Shown: positions 14,122 through 19,749 of the stretch, piece after piece
Position numbering within the stretch: position 1 is the first letter of the stretch
Layout: each line of letters begins with the position of its first letter
Assembly: GCF_000701705.1 (NCBI RefSeq)
Contig: NZ_JNJP01000066.1
Span: 1-19,749, forward strand
Direction: 5' to 3'
DNA: 19,749 nt
DNA from: Bilophila wadsworthia ATCC 49260
GTDB taxonomy: Bacteria; Desulfobacterota; Desulfovibrionia; Desulfovibrionales; Desulfovibrionaceae
Translations under genes and position numbers: made by a program
Notes under the pieces: generated by a model
Seen by the model: only the letters and a program-made list of their open reading frames with translations
What the model was told of the DNA's origin: nothing
Database searches by the model: none

Positions 14122-14786
14122 ACGCCCAACAGCCCGGCCAGCTGGGAGCCATGCACAAAAGCTTCCCAATGGGGGACGCCCAGAGCCTTGAGCATGGCTT
14201 TCTTCTGGCCTTCGTTTTCGCAGACGACGGTGAAATAAAACTCGCCGCTGGCCTCCCGTTTCATATTCTCTGTCGATTCCGCCCGGTGCTCCTTGATTTC
14301 GCGCAGGGTATCCTTGGTTTCGGCCACTTCTTCAGTATCGGAGAAGGCCCCGCCCATGTCGCTGTCGAACATGACGGAGATGTCGCCGGAGGAGAACCCG
14401 AACTCTTCAGGATCGATGCCGTTTTCGCCAGCCAGCCCGTTCAGCTTGTCCATGTCCCAGTCGCCCTGCATGGAGGGGTTGTTGAGCTGGACATTCAGGA
14501 TCTTCTCTTCTCGCTCGTCGACGTCCACCACGGACACCTGCAGGTCGTAGTCTTGGGAGCGCTCAAGCTGATCGAGCTGTGAAAGCCGCTGATGTCCCGA
14601 AACGAGATTGCCGGTCCTCCGGTTCCACACAAGCGGCTGGACAAGGCCGTGCTTCGCCAGCATCCCCTTGAGCCGCTTGCGGGCGTCTTCTGAAATGACG
14701 CGCGGATTGTAATCCGCTCCATGTATCTCGCCCCGGCTGATGACCTCGACTTCAAACTTCTGGTACTTGCTGAGTTTCCCGCCCAC
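14118..14786 (-). CDS. ParB-like N-terminal nuclease-domain protein (IbrB-like)
   Basis: I use the GTG at 14786 (residues GGKLSKYQKFEVEVISR next) because AAGGAGGAACGCC stands right before it. The 222-residue protein has the ParB/Srx-like fold motifs: DYNPRVISEDARKRLKGM (25-42), LVQPLVWNRRTGNLVSGHQR (48-67; GHQR replaces the GxHR of ParB), then LNVQLNNPSMQGDWD. This domain binds or hydrolyses nucleotides and can act as a DNase. Its start overlaps the PAPS-reductase-like gene by 35 bp, and this pairing is the same as IbrA/IbrB of enterobacterial prophages. The pair lies just upstream of the terminase genes, so a job in DNA modification, processing or gene activation during late growth is plausible but not shown. 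Confidence 0.82.
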   Translation of the reverse strand: MGGKLSKYQKFEVEVISRGEIHGADYNPRVISEDARKRLKGMLAKHGLVQPLVWNRRTGNLVSGHQRLSQLDQLERSQDYDLQVSVVDVDEREEKILNVQLNNPSMQGDWDMDKLNGLAGENGIDPEEFGFSSGDISVMFDSDMGGAFSDTEEVAETKDTLREIKEHRAESTENMKREASGEFYFTVVCENEGQKKAMLKALGVPHWEAFVHGSQLAGLLGV

Positions 14787-15453
14787 GGCGTTCCTCCTTG
14801 ATCTGATGGTGGACGATCCCCGCTTCGACGAAGGGGAACCACGCCCTGATTCTGGCAAAGTCCGCGGGGAAATGCCGCTTCACCGGAATGACTTCCCGCG
14901 CCTGTAACGAGCCGAACGAAAAGCCAAGCTTGCGCGATTCTACGCCGACCTTGAGTTTGTTCTGCCGGATGTAGGCGACCACGTCCTCTTTCCTCCATTC
15001 CGCCACGGGATAGATGCGCCCCCGCTTTTCGTCGATGGTTCCCGACGACTTGATGATGGCCCGGCGCCATACCGAGTCCGCAATCCGTTCCCCTGCCGCA
15101 ATCCACCAGATGTCGGTGTTCAGCCGCAGGTAGTTGTAGACATCCTTAACGCTGACGACTGGCACGGAGAAGTCCGTGGGGCGGTACAGGCCGTAGCGGA
15201 GGAACTGCGAAAGCTCGAAGTGGGGCACCCGATGGATGGGAAGTCCGTACCTGTCTTCATAGTAGCGGCAGATCTGTTCTTGGAAGGAGAGCCCCTTCAC
15301 GTAGTACATGAAGAAGCCCTCCACATGCCGGAAGTGCTTCACGCACAAGTCCAGCGTGGCGACGGAATCCTTGCCCCCGGAGAAGGAGACAAGGACGCTG
15401 TCGGTGATGGCCGCCGCCGTTTCGACGGTGCGAAAAAGCGGGCGGGTCGGCAT
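14752..15453 (-). CDS. Phosphoadenosine phosphosulfate reductase-like PP-loop protein (IbrA-like)
   Basis: The 233-residue protein has the PP-loop SFSGGKDSVATLDLC (23-37), which binds the adenine nucleotide in PAPS reductases, ATP sulfurylases and the DndC family. Further matches are HFELSQFLRYGLYRP, WIAAGERIADSVWRRAI and RIYPVAEWRKEDVVAYI. The C-terminal Cys motif (ECGLH-type) needed by true PAPS reductases is absent, so assimilatory sulfate reduction is unlikely. With the ParB-like partner it corresponds to IbrA/IbrB. Similar phage proteins are suspected to act in nucleic acid modification. Its ATG shares one base with the stop of the preceding small gene (TGATG). The family is clear; the function is open. 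Confidence 0.85.
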   Translation of the reverse strand: MPTRPLFRTVETAAAITDSVLVSFSGGKDSVATLDLCVKHFRHVEGFFMYYVKGLSFQEQICRYYEDRYGLPIHRVPHFELSQFLRYGLYRPTDFSVPVVSVKDVYNYLRLNTDIWWIAAGERIADSVWRRAIIKSSGTIDEKRGRIYPVAEWRKEDVVAYIRQNKLKVGVESRKLGFSFGSLQAREVIPVKRHFPADFARIRAWFPFVEAGIVHHQIKEERRGRETQQVPEV

Positions 15454-15641
15454 CAGTGGCCGCCTGTCCCGGTGGCGCGCTTGAACCGCGTGGGCGACAT
15501 CTGCGTCTTGAAGACGGCGGCGGAACGCATGGCGCGGGCCTGATTGCCGACGGCGTAGTTCCGGTTCCGGGCAATGCGGCGGCCAGCACCGGTAAGGCTG
15601 TTGATCCGGGATACCGTGGAATTGGGGTTCATCTTGGGCAT
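15453..15641 (-). CDS. Small basic phage protein, unknown
   Basis: The ATG at 15641 follows AAGGAG and gives 62 residues, MPKMNPNSTVSRINSLTGAG to SPTRFKRATGTGGH. Two further start codons upstream in frame have no ribosome site. The protein is rich in Arg, Asn and Thr (RRIARNRNYAVGNQARAMR) and has no membrane segment or Cys. I do not recognise a family. Its strong ribosome site and one-base stop/start overlap with the PAPS-like gene indicate a real gene. A basic protein in this place might bind nucleic acid, but nothing shows it. Confidence 0.65.
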   Translation of the reverse strand: MPKMNPNSTVSRINSLTGAGRRIARNRNYAVGNQARAMRSAAVFKTQMSPTRFKRATGTGGH

Positions 15642-15710
15642 GGTATTGCTCCTTTCCATGACATCGTTTCCCAAAATTGGAGATTGCCTCAGCCGAAATA
15701 TGTGAGCCGC

Positions 15711-15986
15711 TTATCCAGCGATCCAGCGCGAAAGGACGTTCCCGGCCGCTCCTGCCGCAGCCGCTACAGCCACGAGCGCGGCCATGCCCCCGGCCCGGCG
15801 GTTTTCGGCGGCTTCAAGCGCGGCAACGCGGGTTTCAAGCATGGACATGCGCTTGCCGTGGTCCCGCAGGTTTGAAATGACCACATCGTCAATACGCTCG
15901 CGCAGTCCGGCAAGTTCGGCCTTGACCGCAGACAGTTCGGCCTTCACTTCGCCGAGATCCCGCAACATCTGCATGTCGTCGCTCAT
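15711..15986 (-). CDS. Coiled-coil/membrane-anchor protein (XhlA-like)
   Basis: The 91-residue protein is a long helix (LRDLGEVKAELSAVKAELAG... to MLETRVAALEAAENRR, about residues 8-63) followed by one membrane segment, MAALVAVAAAAGAAGNVLSR (68-87), and a short tail. This coiled coil plus C-terminal membrane anchor is the XhlA-type layout, proteins that work with a holin in host lysis. GGAGG stands before the ATG at 15986, and the start overlaps the stop of the lipoprotein frame (ATGA). It lies among endolysin and holin-like genes. The XhlA call rests on layout and position only. Confidence 0.6.
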   Translation of the reverse strand: MSDDMQMLRDLGEVKAELSAVKAELAGLRERIDDVVISNLRDHGKRMSMLETRVAALEAAENRRAGGMAALVAVAAAAGAAGNVLSRWIAG

Positions 15987-16303
15987 TGCGCCTCCTCAAC
16001 GCTCTTGATCCATAGGAGCAAGTTCCCGGCCTCTCCTGCGGGCAGGTGCACCCACTCGCCGGGCTCGGTGAACGTCTCGCCCCGGTAGGTGTAGGACCAC
16101 TCACCCGTCACGACGGCCCCCGGCGTCAGCGGCGCCGGGCTTGTCACGGCGGTCGGCGCCGCCACTGTGCTGCACCCACTCGCCGCCAGCGTCATCACGA
16201 ACAGCAGCGCGATCAGTCTCGCGGCGTTCGCCGTACCGTTGACGCAGCCACAGCTTGAGGAGCCCGGCGAGCGATGAAAGGAACTCAAGGACGGCCCGCA
16301 CAT
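15983..16303 (-). CDS. Small lipoprotein, possible outer-membrane spanin (Rz1-like)
   Basis: This frame codes for IALLFVMTLAASGCSTVAAP, a hydrophobic stretch ending in a lipobox (LAASGC), so the mature protein would start with a lipid-bearing Cys and continue through a Pro/Ala-rich linker to GEWSYTYRGETFTEPGEW and IKSVEEAQ. The ATG at 16303 overlaps the stop of the holin-like gene but gives a signal sequence with a long N-region (lipobox Cys at 44); a later non-ATG start (TTG at 16291 or CTG nearer the hydrophobic core) is possible. A short lipoprotein overlapping a small membrane protein in another frame, next to endolysin and holin genes, recalls Rz/Rz1 spanins. The coding frame is likely real; the start and spanin role are uncertain. 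Confidence 0.6.
   Translation of the reverse strand: MCGPSLSSFHRSPGSSSCGCVNGTANAARLIALLFVMTLAASGCSTVAAPTAVTSPAPLTPGAVVTGEWSYTYRGETFTEPGEWVHLPAGEAGNLLLWIKSVEEAQ
16101..16301 (-). CDS. Small membrane protein overlapping the lipoprotein in another frame
   Basis: From a GTG at 16301 a 66-codon frame runs within the lipoprotein gene. It starts RAVLEFLSSLAGLLKLWLRQ, one hydrophobic helix, then a strongly charged region RYGERRETDRAAVRDDAG and a Gly/Arg-rich tail. A single N-terminal helix plus charged tail fits a small inner-membrane lysis protein, and this overlap with a lipoprotein frame is like spanin pairs. It lacks a good ribosome site of its own and begins at the stop of the holin-like gene, so it would depend on coupling. 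It may also be a chance frame in GC-rich DNA. Confidence 0.4.
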   Translation of the reverse strand: MRAVLEFLSSLAGLLKLWLRQRYGERRETDRAAVRDDAGGEWVQHSGGADRRDKPGAADAGGRRDG

Positions 16304-16593
16304 CACTTCCCCGTCACGGCCTTGACTTCGGCCTTCACGGTTTCGGACTTGCCGTCAGCCACAGCGCCCTTGTTCTGCCCGAAGTGTGCGGCAAGGGCAT
16401 GGGCCCAGCGGTAGAAGACGGCATAAAGCCCCGCCGGTTCCTTGGGGACGGGCATCCACACGGTGGCCACGGCGCACAGGCCGCACACGGTCATGACCAC
16501 GCTCAGGGCGGTCACGAGCCACGCCGCATCGGGATACTGCGCGGAAAGGCTCATCAAGGTCGAAAGGATGAAATCAATCACGGTCGCTTCCAT
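16303..16593 (-). CDS. Holin-like phage membrane protein
   Basis: The 96-residue protein has an amphipathic first helix (VIDFILSTLMSLSAQYPD), a clear membrane segment AAWLVTALSVVMTVCGLCAV (23-42), a moderately hydrophobic third part (YAVFYRWAHALAAHFG) and a charged Lys-rich tail. Its ATG shares a base with the stop of the M15 peptidase gene (TGATG), with GGAGG upstream. Size, tail and position right after the endolysin fit a holin that opens the inner membrane so the peptidase reaches the wall. No named holin family is recognised with certainty. Confidence 0.6.
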   Translation of the reverse strand: MEATVIDFILSTLMSLSAQYPDAAWLVTALSVVMTVCGLCAVATVWMPVPKEPAGLYAVFYRWAHALAAHFGQNKGAVADGKSETVKAEVKAVTGK

Positions 16594-16979
16594 CAGTACT
16601 TGCCTCCATGCTGGTAAAAGGCCACGTCACGCGGCTTGTCGGGGTCGTTGTCCACATGAATCCATGTCGGAGCCAGCTCGATGCGCCGGAATCCGGCTTC
16701 AAGCAGGGCTTGCAGCATGACGAAACGGGAATGGGAATCCACGCAGCGGATATCCACAGCGTAGCCGCGAGTGTGCGCTGAGGTGGGCACACCGCCGACC
16801 GCCCTGTTGTGTTTGGGGCAGCGGTAGGGGGAAGAAAGGGGGAACGGGATGCCCGCCAGATCACGGGCCTCGTCGAGCATCTGGAGCAGGTCGGCGTCCA
16901 TCTTCTCCATGCCTGCGCCGCACCCGCACTTGCAGCGGAACTCGACCGGGGAGAAGTGACGCAAGGGAAGAACAGCCAT
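16593..16979 (-). CDS. M15-family peptidase, phage endolysin
   Basis: I use the ATG at 16979 (MAVLPLRHFSPVEF), preceded by CAGGAG; upstream frame codons fall into the promoter. The 128 residues hold the M15 zinc site: SAHTRGYAVD (67-76; His69, Asp76) and WIHVD (106-110; His108). An N-terminal FRCKCGCGAG (14-23) is the Cys cluster common in this peptidase subgroup. It should cut the peptide cross-links of peptidoglycan at the end of the phage cycle. No signal peptide is seen, so export would depend on the holin. It is the first gene after the late promoter at 17005-17055, with a leader of about 20 nt. Confidence 0.9.
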   Translation of the reverse strand: MAVLPLRHFSPVEFRCKCGCGAGMEKMDADLLQMLDEARDLAGIPFPLSSPYRCPKHNRAVGGVPTSAHTRGYAVDIRCVDSHSRFVMLQALLEAGFRRIELAPTWIHVDNDPDKPRDVAFYQHGGKY

Positions 16980-17004
16980 AAAAAACTCCTGATTTTTGGT
17001 CAGG

Positions 17005-17055
17005 AGCATAGCATTTCAAGGGGATGGGGGTTCAAGGGGTTGTTTGAGTGTTTCT
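17005..17055 (-). promoter_or_regulatory. Predicted phage late promoter with 23-bp activator box (right copy)
   Basis: The same 23-bp box as at 685-707 lies at 17033-17055, in the same orientation. Read on the minus strand, 22 nt separate it from TATGCT (17010-17005), the same spacing as the left copy. Transcription would start near 16998 and lead into the endolysin and the whole lysis/packaging operon. Outside the box the two promoters differ in sequence, so only box, spacing and -10 are conserved. The box covers the last codons of the zinc-ribbon gene. Confidence 0.7.
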
Positions 17056-17289
17056 GTATGATTCGGCTTTTTCCTTTTGCTTAACCCACCTTCCTTTGAT
17101 GACGGATCCTGCCTGATCCCGATCCTCACGCCATACATCCGTCCACTGGCAGTTCGAGCAAGCGTAAAAGTAGCAGTCCACAAAGGCACTGTGGGTAGCC
17201 CCCCGTTGGGTCATGGCATCCTCGCCGCACACGGGGCAGGGCGGGCATCTCCGGGGACGACCGGGCTTGTTGTCGATGTATTTATTCAT
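17032..17289 (-). CDS. Small zinc-ribbon protein (possibly Ogr/Delta-like)
   Basis: The 85-residue protein has CPVCGEDAMTQRGATHSAF (19-37) and YFYACSNCQWTDVWREDR, that is, two CxxC pairs that could hold one zinc. The pattern CPxCG..A..R....C.NC recalls the Ogr/Delta family of late-gene activators of P2-type phages, though the second pair in those is C-x4-C. A basic tail (RWVKQKEKAESYR) follows. GGA is 5 nt before the ATG at 17289. Its stop lies against the late-promoter box it might bind. A generic zinc-ribbon protein is the safe call; an activator role is a guess from motif and place. Confidence 0.6.
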   Translation of the reverse strand: MNKYIDNKPGRPRRCPPCPVCGEDAMTQRGATHSAFVDCYFYACSNCQWTDVWREDRDQAGSVIKGRWVKQKEKAESYRNTQTTP

Positions 17290-17423
17290 ATGTCCTACTT
17301 TTTATTACGATCGCTTATTTGAAACCATACGAAAAATGTTGTTCTTGTCGATACCGAAAATCTGATGCATACCCATTTTAGCCATTTTATGGCTCTACCA
17401 CTCACAAAAACGGGAAAGACGTT
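17290..17423. other. AT-rich intergenic region between divergent genes
   Basis: It holds the leaders of the zinc-ribbon gene (minus) and the pentapeptide gene (plus). I see no clear -35/-10 pair; TTGAAA and TTGTCG elements are present but lack good -10 partners. Confidence 0.4.
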
Positions 17424-18059
17424 ATGCGCTCCATTCCAAGAGGGTCAGAATATTTCAATCGTACTAACGATATTGCTGCAGCTCTGACAAAAGATAAAGA
17501 ACTTTACCAAATATATTGTCATGACTTCCATACCTCAGATCAATGGATGGACATAAGATGTGAAGAAACAATCTTTGAACAATGCCATATGTCTGGAAGT
17601 AATTTCAAAAGAGGGAAATTTACAGATGTGCTCTTTCGAAATAGTGATATTTCAAATGCAAAATTTCATCAAAATTATTTCGCAAACTGTTGTTTTGAAG
17701 GTGTTCGTTGCACGGGTACGATATTTTCAGGTTCTATTTTTAGATATGTACAATTCACAAATTGCATACTGGAATATTCCAATATGTCGTCAGTGCAATT
17801 TACGGATGTGAATTTTTCTGGATGTATGTTGGATAACGCTATCCTTTCTCAATGCAAACATAAGAATATGCTCTTTCATGAATGTAGTTTACGTGGAACT
17901 TCCTTCTTTCATACCAGCCTCAAAAAAGTGGATTTGACCAGTTGCAAGTTGGAAGACTTGGCGCTCTCGGATGAAGCACATGAACTGCGTGGTGCAATAG
18001 TAAATATCTCTCAAGCTACCGAGCTTGCCCGGCATCTGGGCCTTGAAATCAAGTTGTAA
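17424..18059 (+). CDS. Pentapeptide-repeat protein, AT-rich, likely acquired
   Basis: The 211-residue protein is mostly A(D/N)LxX-type pentapeptide repeats in a variant with Phe or Cys at the central place, from about residue 48 to 182: TIFEQCHMSGSNFKRGKF, NCCFEGVRCTGTIFSGSIF, VNFSGCMLDNAILSQCKH, CSLRGTSFFHTSLKKVDL. Such repeats fold as a right-handed square helix; relatives include the gyrase-protecting Qnr and McbG proteins, but no DNA-mimic features can be claimed here. Codon use is visibly richer in A and T than in its neighbours, suggesting recent transfer. It is alone on the plus strand between phage genes, as expected for a moron expressed in the lysogen. The ribosome site GGGAAAG is modest. 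Confidence 0.85.
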   Translation: MRSIPRGSEYFNRTNDIAAALTKDKELYQIYCHDFHTSDQWMDIRCEETIFEQCHMSGSNFKRGKFTDVLFRNSDISNAKFHQNYFANCCFEGVRCTGTIFSGSIFRYVQFTNCILEYSNMSSVQFTDVNFSGCMLDNAILSQCKHKNMLFHECSLRGTSFFHTSLKKVDLTSCKLEDLALSDEAHELRGAIVNISQATELARHLGLEIKL

Positions 18060-18117
18060 AGGAAAATGAATTGGTATTGTTTCGTGTCTATCGGATGAGT
18101 TGACGGATTGAATCCGC

Positions 18118-18420
18118 TTATGGGGTATCTTTGGCCATGCTATCGTAGCGCGCGGCTTGTTCCGTTTGCTGTTTCCATACGTTATGCTTCATGATCCCCC
18201 GCTCCGGCCCCTTGCCCTTACCGAACAGCGGTTTGCGGTCCTCGACAAGCCGATACACGAATGACGTGTTCCCGTTTCGCCGTTCCCGCTGCGGCCCGAA
18301 TACGGCGATCTCGTCGCGCTTGACGTTCCACGCGGGGGGCTGCGCATGGATAGCCCTGCCGAGGGCGGCATTGGCGCGGGCCAGCCTGTCTACAAAGCTT
18401 TCATTTTCCCTGAACGGCAC
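18118..18420 (-). CDS. Small phage protein, unknown
   Basis: The GTG at 18420 follows GAGG and opens a 100-residue frame: PFRENESFVDRLARANAALG, then WNVKRDEIAVFGPQRERRNG and TSFVYRLVEDRKPLFGKGKG. It overlaps the end of the VRR-NUC gene by 20 bp, a sign of a coupled early gene. There is no membrane segment or Cys motif. It is basic and might bind nucleic acid. I do not recognise a family. It ends tail to tail with the pentapeptide-repeat gene. Confidence 0.6.
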   Translation of the reverse strand: MPFRENESFVDRLARANAALGRAIHAQPPAWNVKRDEIAVFGPQRERRNGNTSFVYRLVEDRKPLFGKGKGPERGIMKHNVWKQQTEQAARYDSMAKDTP

Positions 18421-18937
18421 AACGACCTCGACGATCCGCGAGGGGCTGCTGGTTCGCTACTGGCTCGACACGCCTGGACGCTCCTTTGGGGATTTCCCCG
18501 GTCAGATAGTTTTCGATGACTTCCCGCGCCTCCCACCAGCCCTTGCAGACCTCGACGCGGTACCCGGCCTGACGGAGCGCTGTGATCAGCTCCTTCTGCG
18601 TGGCCTGAACCGTCCCCCCACGCTGGCGCTTCATCTCGATGTACAGCCCGTGGAACCCCTGCCGGGGCGAGGCAAGGAACACGTCGGGAACGCCCGCCAC
18701 CACGCCCTCGGCCTTCAACCGCGCCCCGGTGATTTTGTCCCGGCGCCCGCCGTTGGGGATGTGGTACATGACGAAGTGCCGGGCATACGGCGTTCGCTGC
18801 CACCAGTCGAAAAGGGCTTTCTGCTCTTCCGACTCGGGAGGGCAGGAGGGCCGCTTCTTCGCCTGTGCCGGGGGCGGCATCACCTTCCTGCCCGTGCAAT
18901 GGTCGAGGAATTCTGCAAAGGTGCAGGTATCGCTCAT
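18401..18937 (-). CDS. VRR-NUC domain nuclease
   Basis: I use the ATG at 18937 (MSDTCTFAEFLDH), after GGGGGAGGCAACGCA, giving 178 residues. The VRR-NUC core is plain: YHIPNGGRRDKITGARLKAE (58-77), GVVAGVPDVF (78-87), GLYIEMKRQRGG (97-108), TQKELITALRQAGYRVEVCK. Asp85, Glu101 and Lys103 make the PD-ExK catalytic set. Phage members are thought to work as Holliday-junction or flap-type nucleases in replication and recombination. Its ATG overlaps the stop of the Mor-like gene (ATGA). All key residues are present. Confidence 0.9.
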   Translation of the reverse strand: MSDTCTFAEFLDHCTGRKVMPPPAQAKKRPSCPPESEEQKALFDWWQRTPYARHFVMYHIPNGGRRDKITGARLKAEGVVAGVPDVFLASPRQGFHGLYIEMKRQRGGTVQATQKELITALRQAGYRVEVCKGWWEAREVIENYLTGEIPKGASRRVEPVANQQPLADRRGRCAVQGK

Positions 18938-19353
18938 TGCGTTGCCTCCCCCGGAGTCCTCGGCTGCTTCAGGATGCGCCATACCTGCCGCTCGGAGAGG
19001 CCGTACCTGCGGGCAAGAATGGCAACCAAGGCCCTCTCGCTGTGCCCCCTTCCAGCCAGTTCGTCCCGTTCCATATTCAGGGACGAGTTGCGCTTGTCCA
19101 GTATCGCCTTTTTGAGGTTGGGGATGTAAATTGCCCGTCTCGCAAACTCCCGGCACAACGCTGAGGCCGATTCATCCCCCAACGCCGCGCACAGACGCCG
19201 ATACTGTTTTTTCCCGGCACTCCCGGACGGTATTGCCACGGTCGTTCCCCCAAAGTTCTCGACCAGCCGGAAAACGAACGGCATTCCCAAGCGTTCCGCG
19301 ACAGAGCGCAAAGGGCCGGATAACGATTCCGCCGTAAGTGCTTCATCACTCAT
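18934..19353 (-). CDS. Mor-family transcription activator
   Basis: The 139-residue protein matches the Mor activator family: a central VENFGGTTVAIPSGS, REFARRAIYIPNLKKAILDK (with the IYIP motif), and a C-terminal helix-turn-helix RALVAILARRYGLSERQVWR. Mor of phage Mu binds just upstream of position -35 and turns on middle genes together with host RNA polymerase. Here the natural targets are the two promoters with the 23-bp box, which covers about -57 to -35 and lacks a normal -35. The start at 19353 has AGGAGA. It lies in the early operon ahead of the VRR-NUC gene, 8 nt after the preceding gene. Confidence 0.82.
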   Translation of the reverse strand: MSDEALTAESLSGPLRSVAERLGMPFVFRLVENFGGTTVAIPSGSAGKKQYRRLCAALGDESASALCREFARRAIYIPNLKKAILDKRNSSLNMERDELAGRGHSERALVAILARRYGLSERQVWRILKQPRTPGEATQ

Positions 19354-19361
19354 ATATTCTC

Positions 19362-19749
19362 CTACAGCGCCCGTTGCAGGACGCGCCCAAAGTTCGCTGG
19401 AATGGGCAGCGGCTTCCGGCGGTCAAACTGTCCGGCCTGATTGTCCGGCCTCACACCATGCCGCCACTTTTCCATGAACGACAAGCCCGCCTTCCAGCCT
19501 TCCTCGCGCTGTTCCTGCGTCGGCACGTCGATGACGGAATCGCCAAGCAGAGGGCCACGGGCCGCAACCGGCACAAGCGGGGGCGGTGCGTCCGCCTCGT
19601 CCTCCCATCGCCGCCCGGACAGCCACCCGGTCAGCATCTTCGGCGTCTTGCCCCGCGCCACAAGGTCGGGCCTGCGCGCCGCTTCCTGTTGGGCAGCCCG
19701 GCAAATAACAGACACAAGGGACTCGGATAGTCCTTTGATGTCCAGAAAG
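19362..19749 (-). CDS. Phage replication-type protein, C-terminal part (start beyond the window)
   Basis: The frame is open from the right edge to a TAG at 19362, about 128 residues. A GTG at 19715 could start it, but the codons before it continue in the same style (LDIKGLSESLVSVICRAAQQ), so I take it as partial. The segment KTPKMLTGWLSGRRWEDE resembles the C-terminal WLxxxRWxDE motif of phage replication initiators and helicase loaders. The rest, rich in Pro and Arg, carries no catalytic motif. It heads the visible part of the early operon. The replication role rests on that motif and on position. Confidence 0.6.
   Translation of the reverse strand, partial: FLDIKGLSESLVSVICRAAQQEAARRPDLVARGKTPKMLTGWLSGRRWEDEADAPPPLVPVAARGPLLGDSVIDVPTQEQREEGWKAGLSFMEKWRHGVRPDNQAGQFDRRKPLPIPANFGRVLQRAL

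Larger units (their letters stand above)
10288..19749. mobile_element. Prophage, right-hand segment (early, lysis, packaging, portal)
   Basis: A continuous set of phage genes: replication-type protein, Mor-like activator, VRR-NUC nuclease, lysis genes, small and large terminase, portal. The remaining structural part seems to resume at 1-707 on the same strand, with a shared promoter box. No integrase, repressor or attachment site is visible here, so the ends of the element lie outside the window on at least one side. Confidence 0.85.

Noticed and set aside
14752..15453. Assimilatory PAPS reductase (CysH)
   Set aside because: The PP-loop is present, but the C-terminal catalytic Cys motif is missing and the neighbours are phage genes.
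685..17055. The 23-bp direct repeat as attL/attR of an integrated element
   Set aside because: Both copies lie at the same distance from a -10 hexamer and before late genes on the same strand, and no integrase is near either copy. A promoter element explains more. An attachment role is not fully excluded.
1..19749. tRNA or rRNA genes, CRISPR arrays, insertion sequences
   Set aside because: I saw no cloverleaf-like sequence with a tRNA 3' end, no regularly spaced repeats, and no transposase frame.

Overview
The window looks like part of a bacterial chromosome carrying a tailed-phage prophage with a block of non-phage genes set inside its late region. Moderate-to-high GC, a TAXI-type TRAP transporter beside anaerobe-style dehydratase genes, and the general gene style suggest a Deltaproteobacterium of the Desulfovibrionaceae kind, perhaps gut-associated. 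That is an inference from gene content, not from a marker gene.

Layout, left to right. (1) 1-707: minus-strand 5' part of a phage scaffold-like gene (DUF6651 type) with its own promoter. (2) 735-1486: plus-strand hicA-hicB toxin-antitoxin pair with a palindromic operator, then a truncated HigA-type antitoxin. (3) 1519-9208: one minus-strand metabolic operon read from right to left: GntR/FCD regulator, class V aminotransferase, two-subunit aconitase-family hydro-lyase, fused TRAP permease, TAXI binding protein, RraA-type aldolase, then a strong terminator. (4) 9209-9768: a stretch with no convincing intact gene. (5) 9769-10206: plus-strand Ivy-type lysozyme inhibitor, followed by a long hairpin terminator. 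(6) 10288-16979: minus-strand phage lysis/packaging operon: M15 peptidase, holin-like protein, overlapping small lysis genes, a PAPS-reductase-like/ParB-like pair, small and large terminase, portal; one plus-strand ASCH gene sits inside it. (7) 17005-19749: late promoter, zinc-ribbon protein, an AT-rich plus-strand pentapeptide-repeat gene, and part of the early region (unknown protein, VRR-NUC nuclease, Mor-like activator, 3' end of a replication-type gene).

In related phages the scaffold-type gene normally follows the portal. Here portal and scaffold lie on the same strand but are separated by about 9.7 kb holding hicAB, the metabolic operon and ivy. A 23-bp sequence occurs once before the scaffold gene (685-707) and once before the lysis operon (17033-17055), in both cases exactly 22 nt upstream of a good -10 hexamer on the minus strand. 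I read these as two activator-dependent late promoters of one phage, which supports the two phage parts belonging together and gives the Mor-like or zinc-ribbon protein a likely target.

The metabolic operon looks like a self-contained uptake and breakdown module for a branched or hydroxylated polycarboxylic acid or amino acid: TRAP uptake, transamination, (de)hydration, and aldol cleavage to pyruvate. The substrate is not known from sequence.
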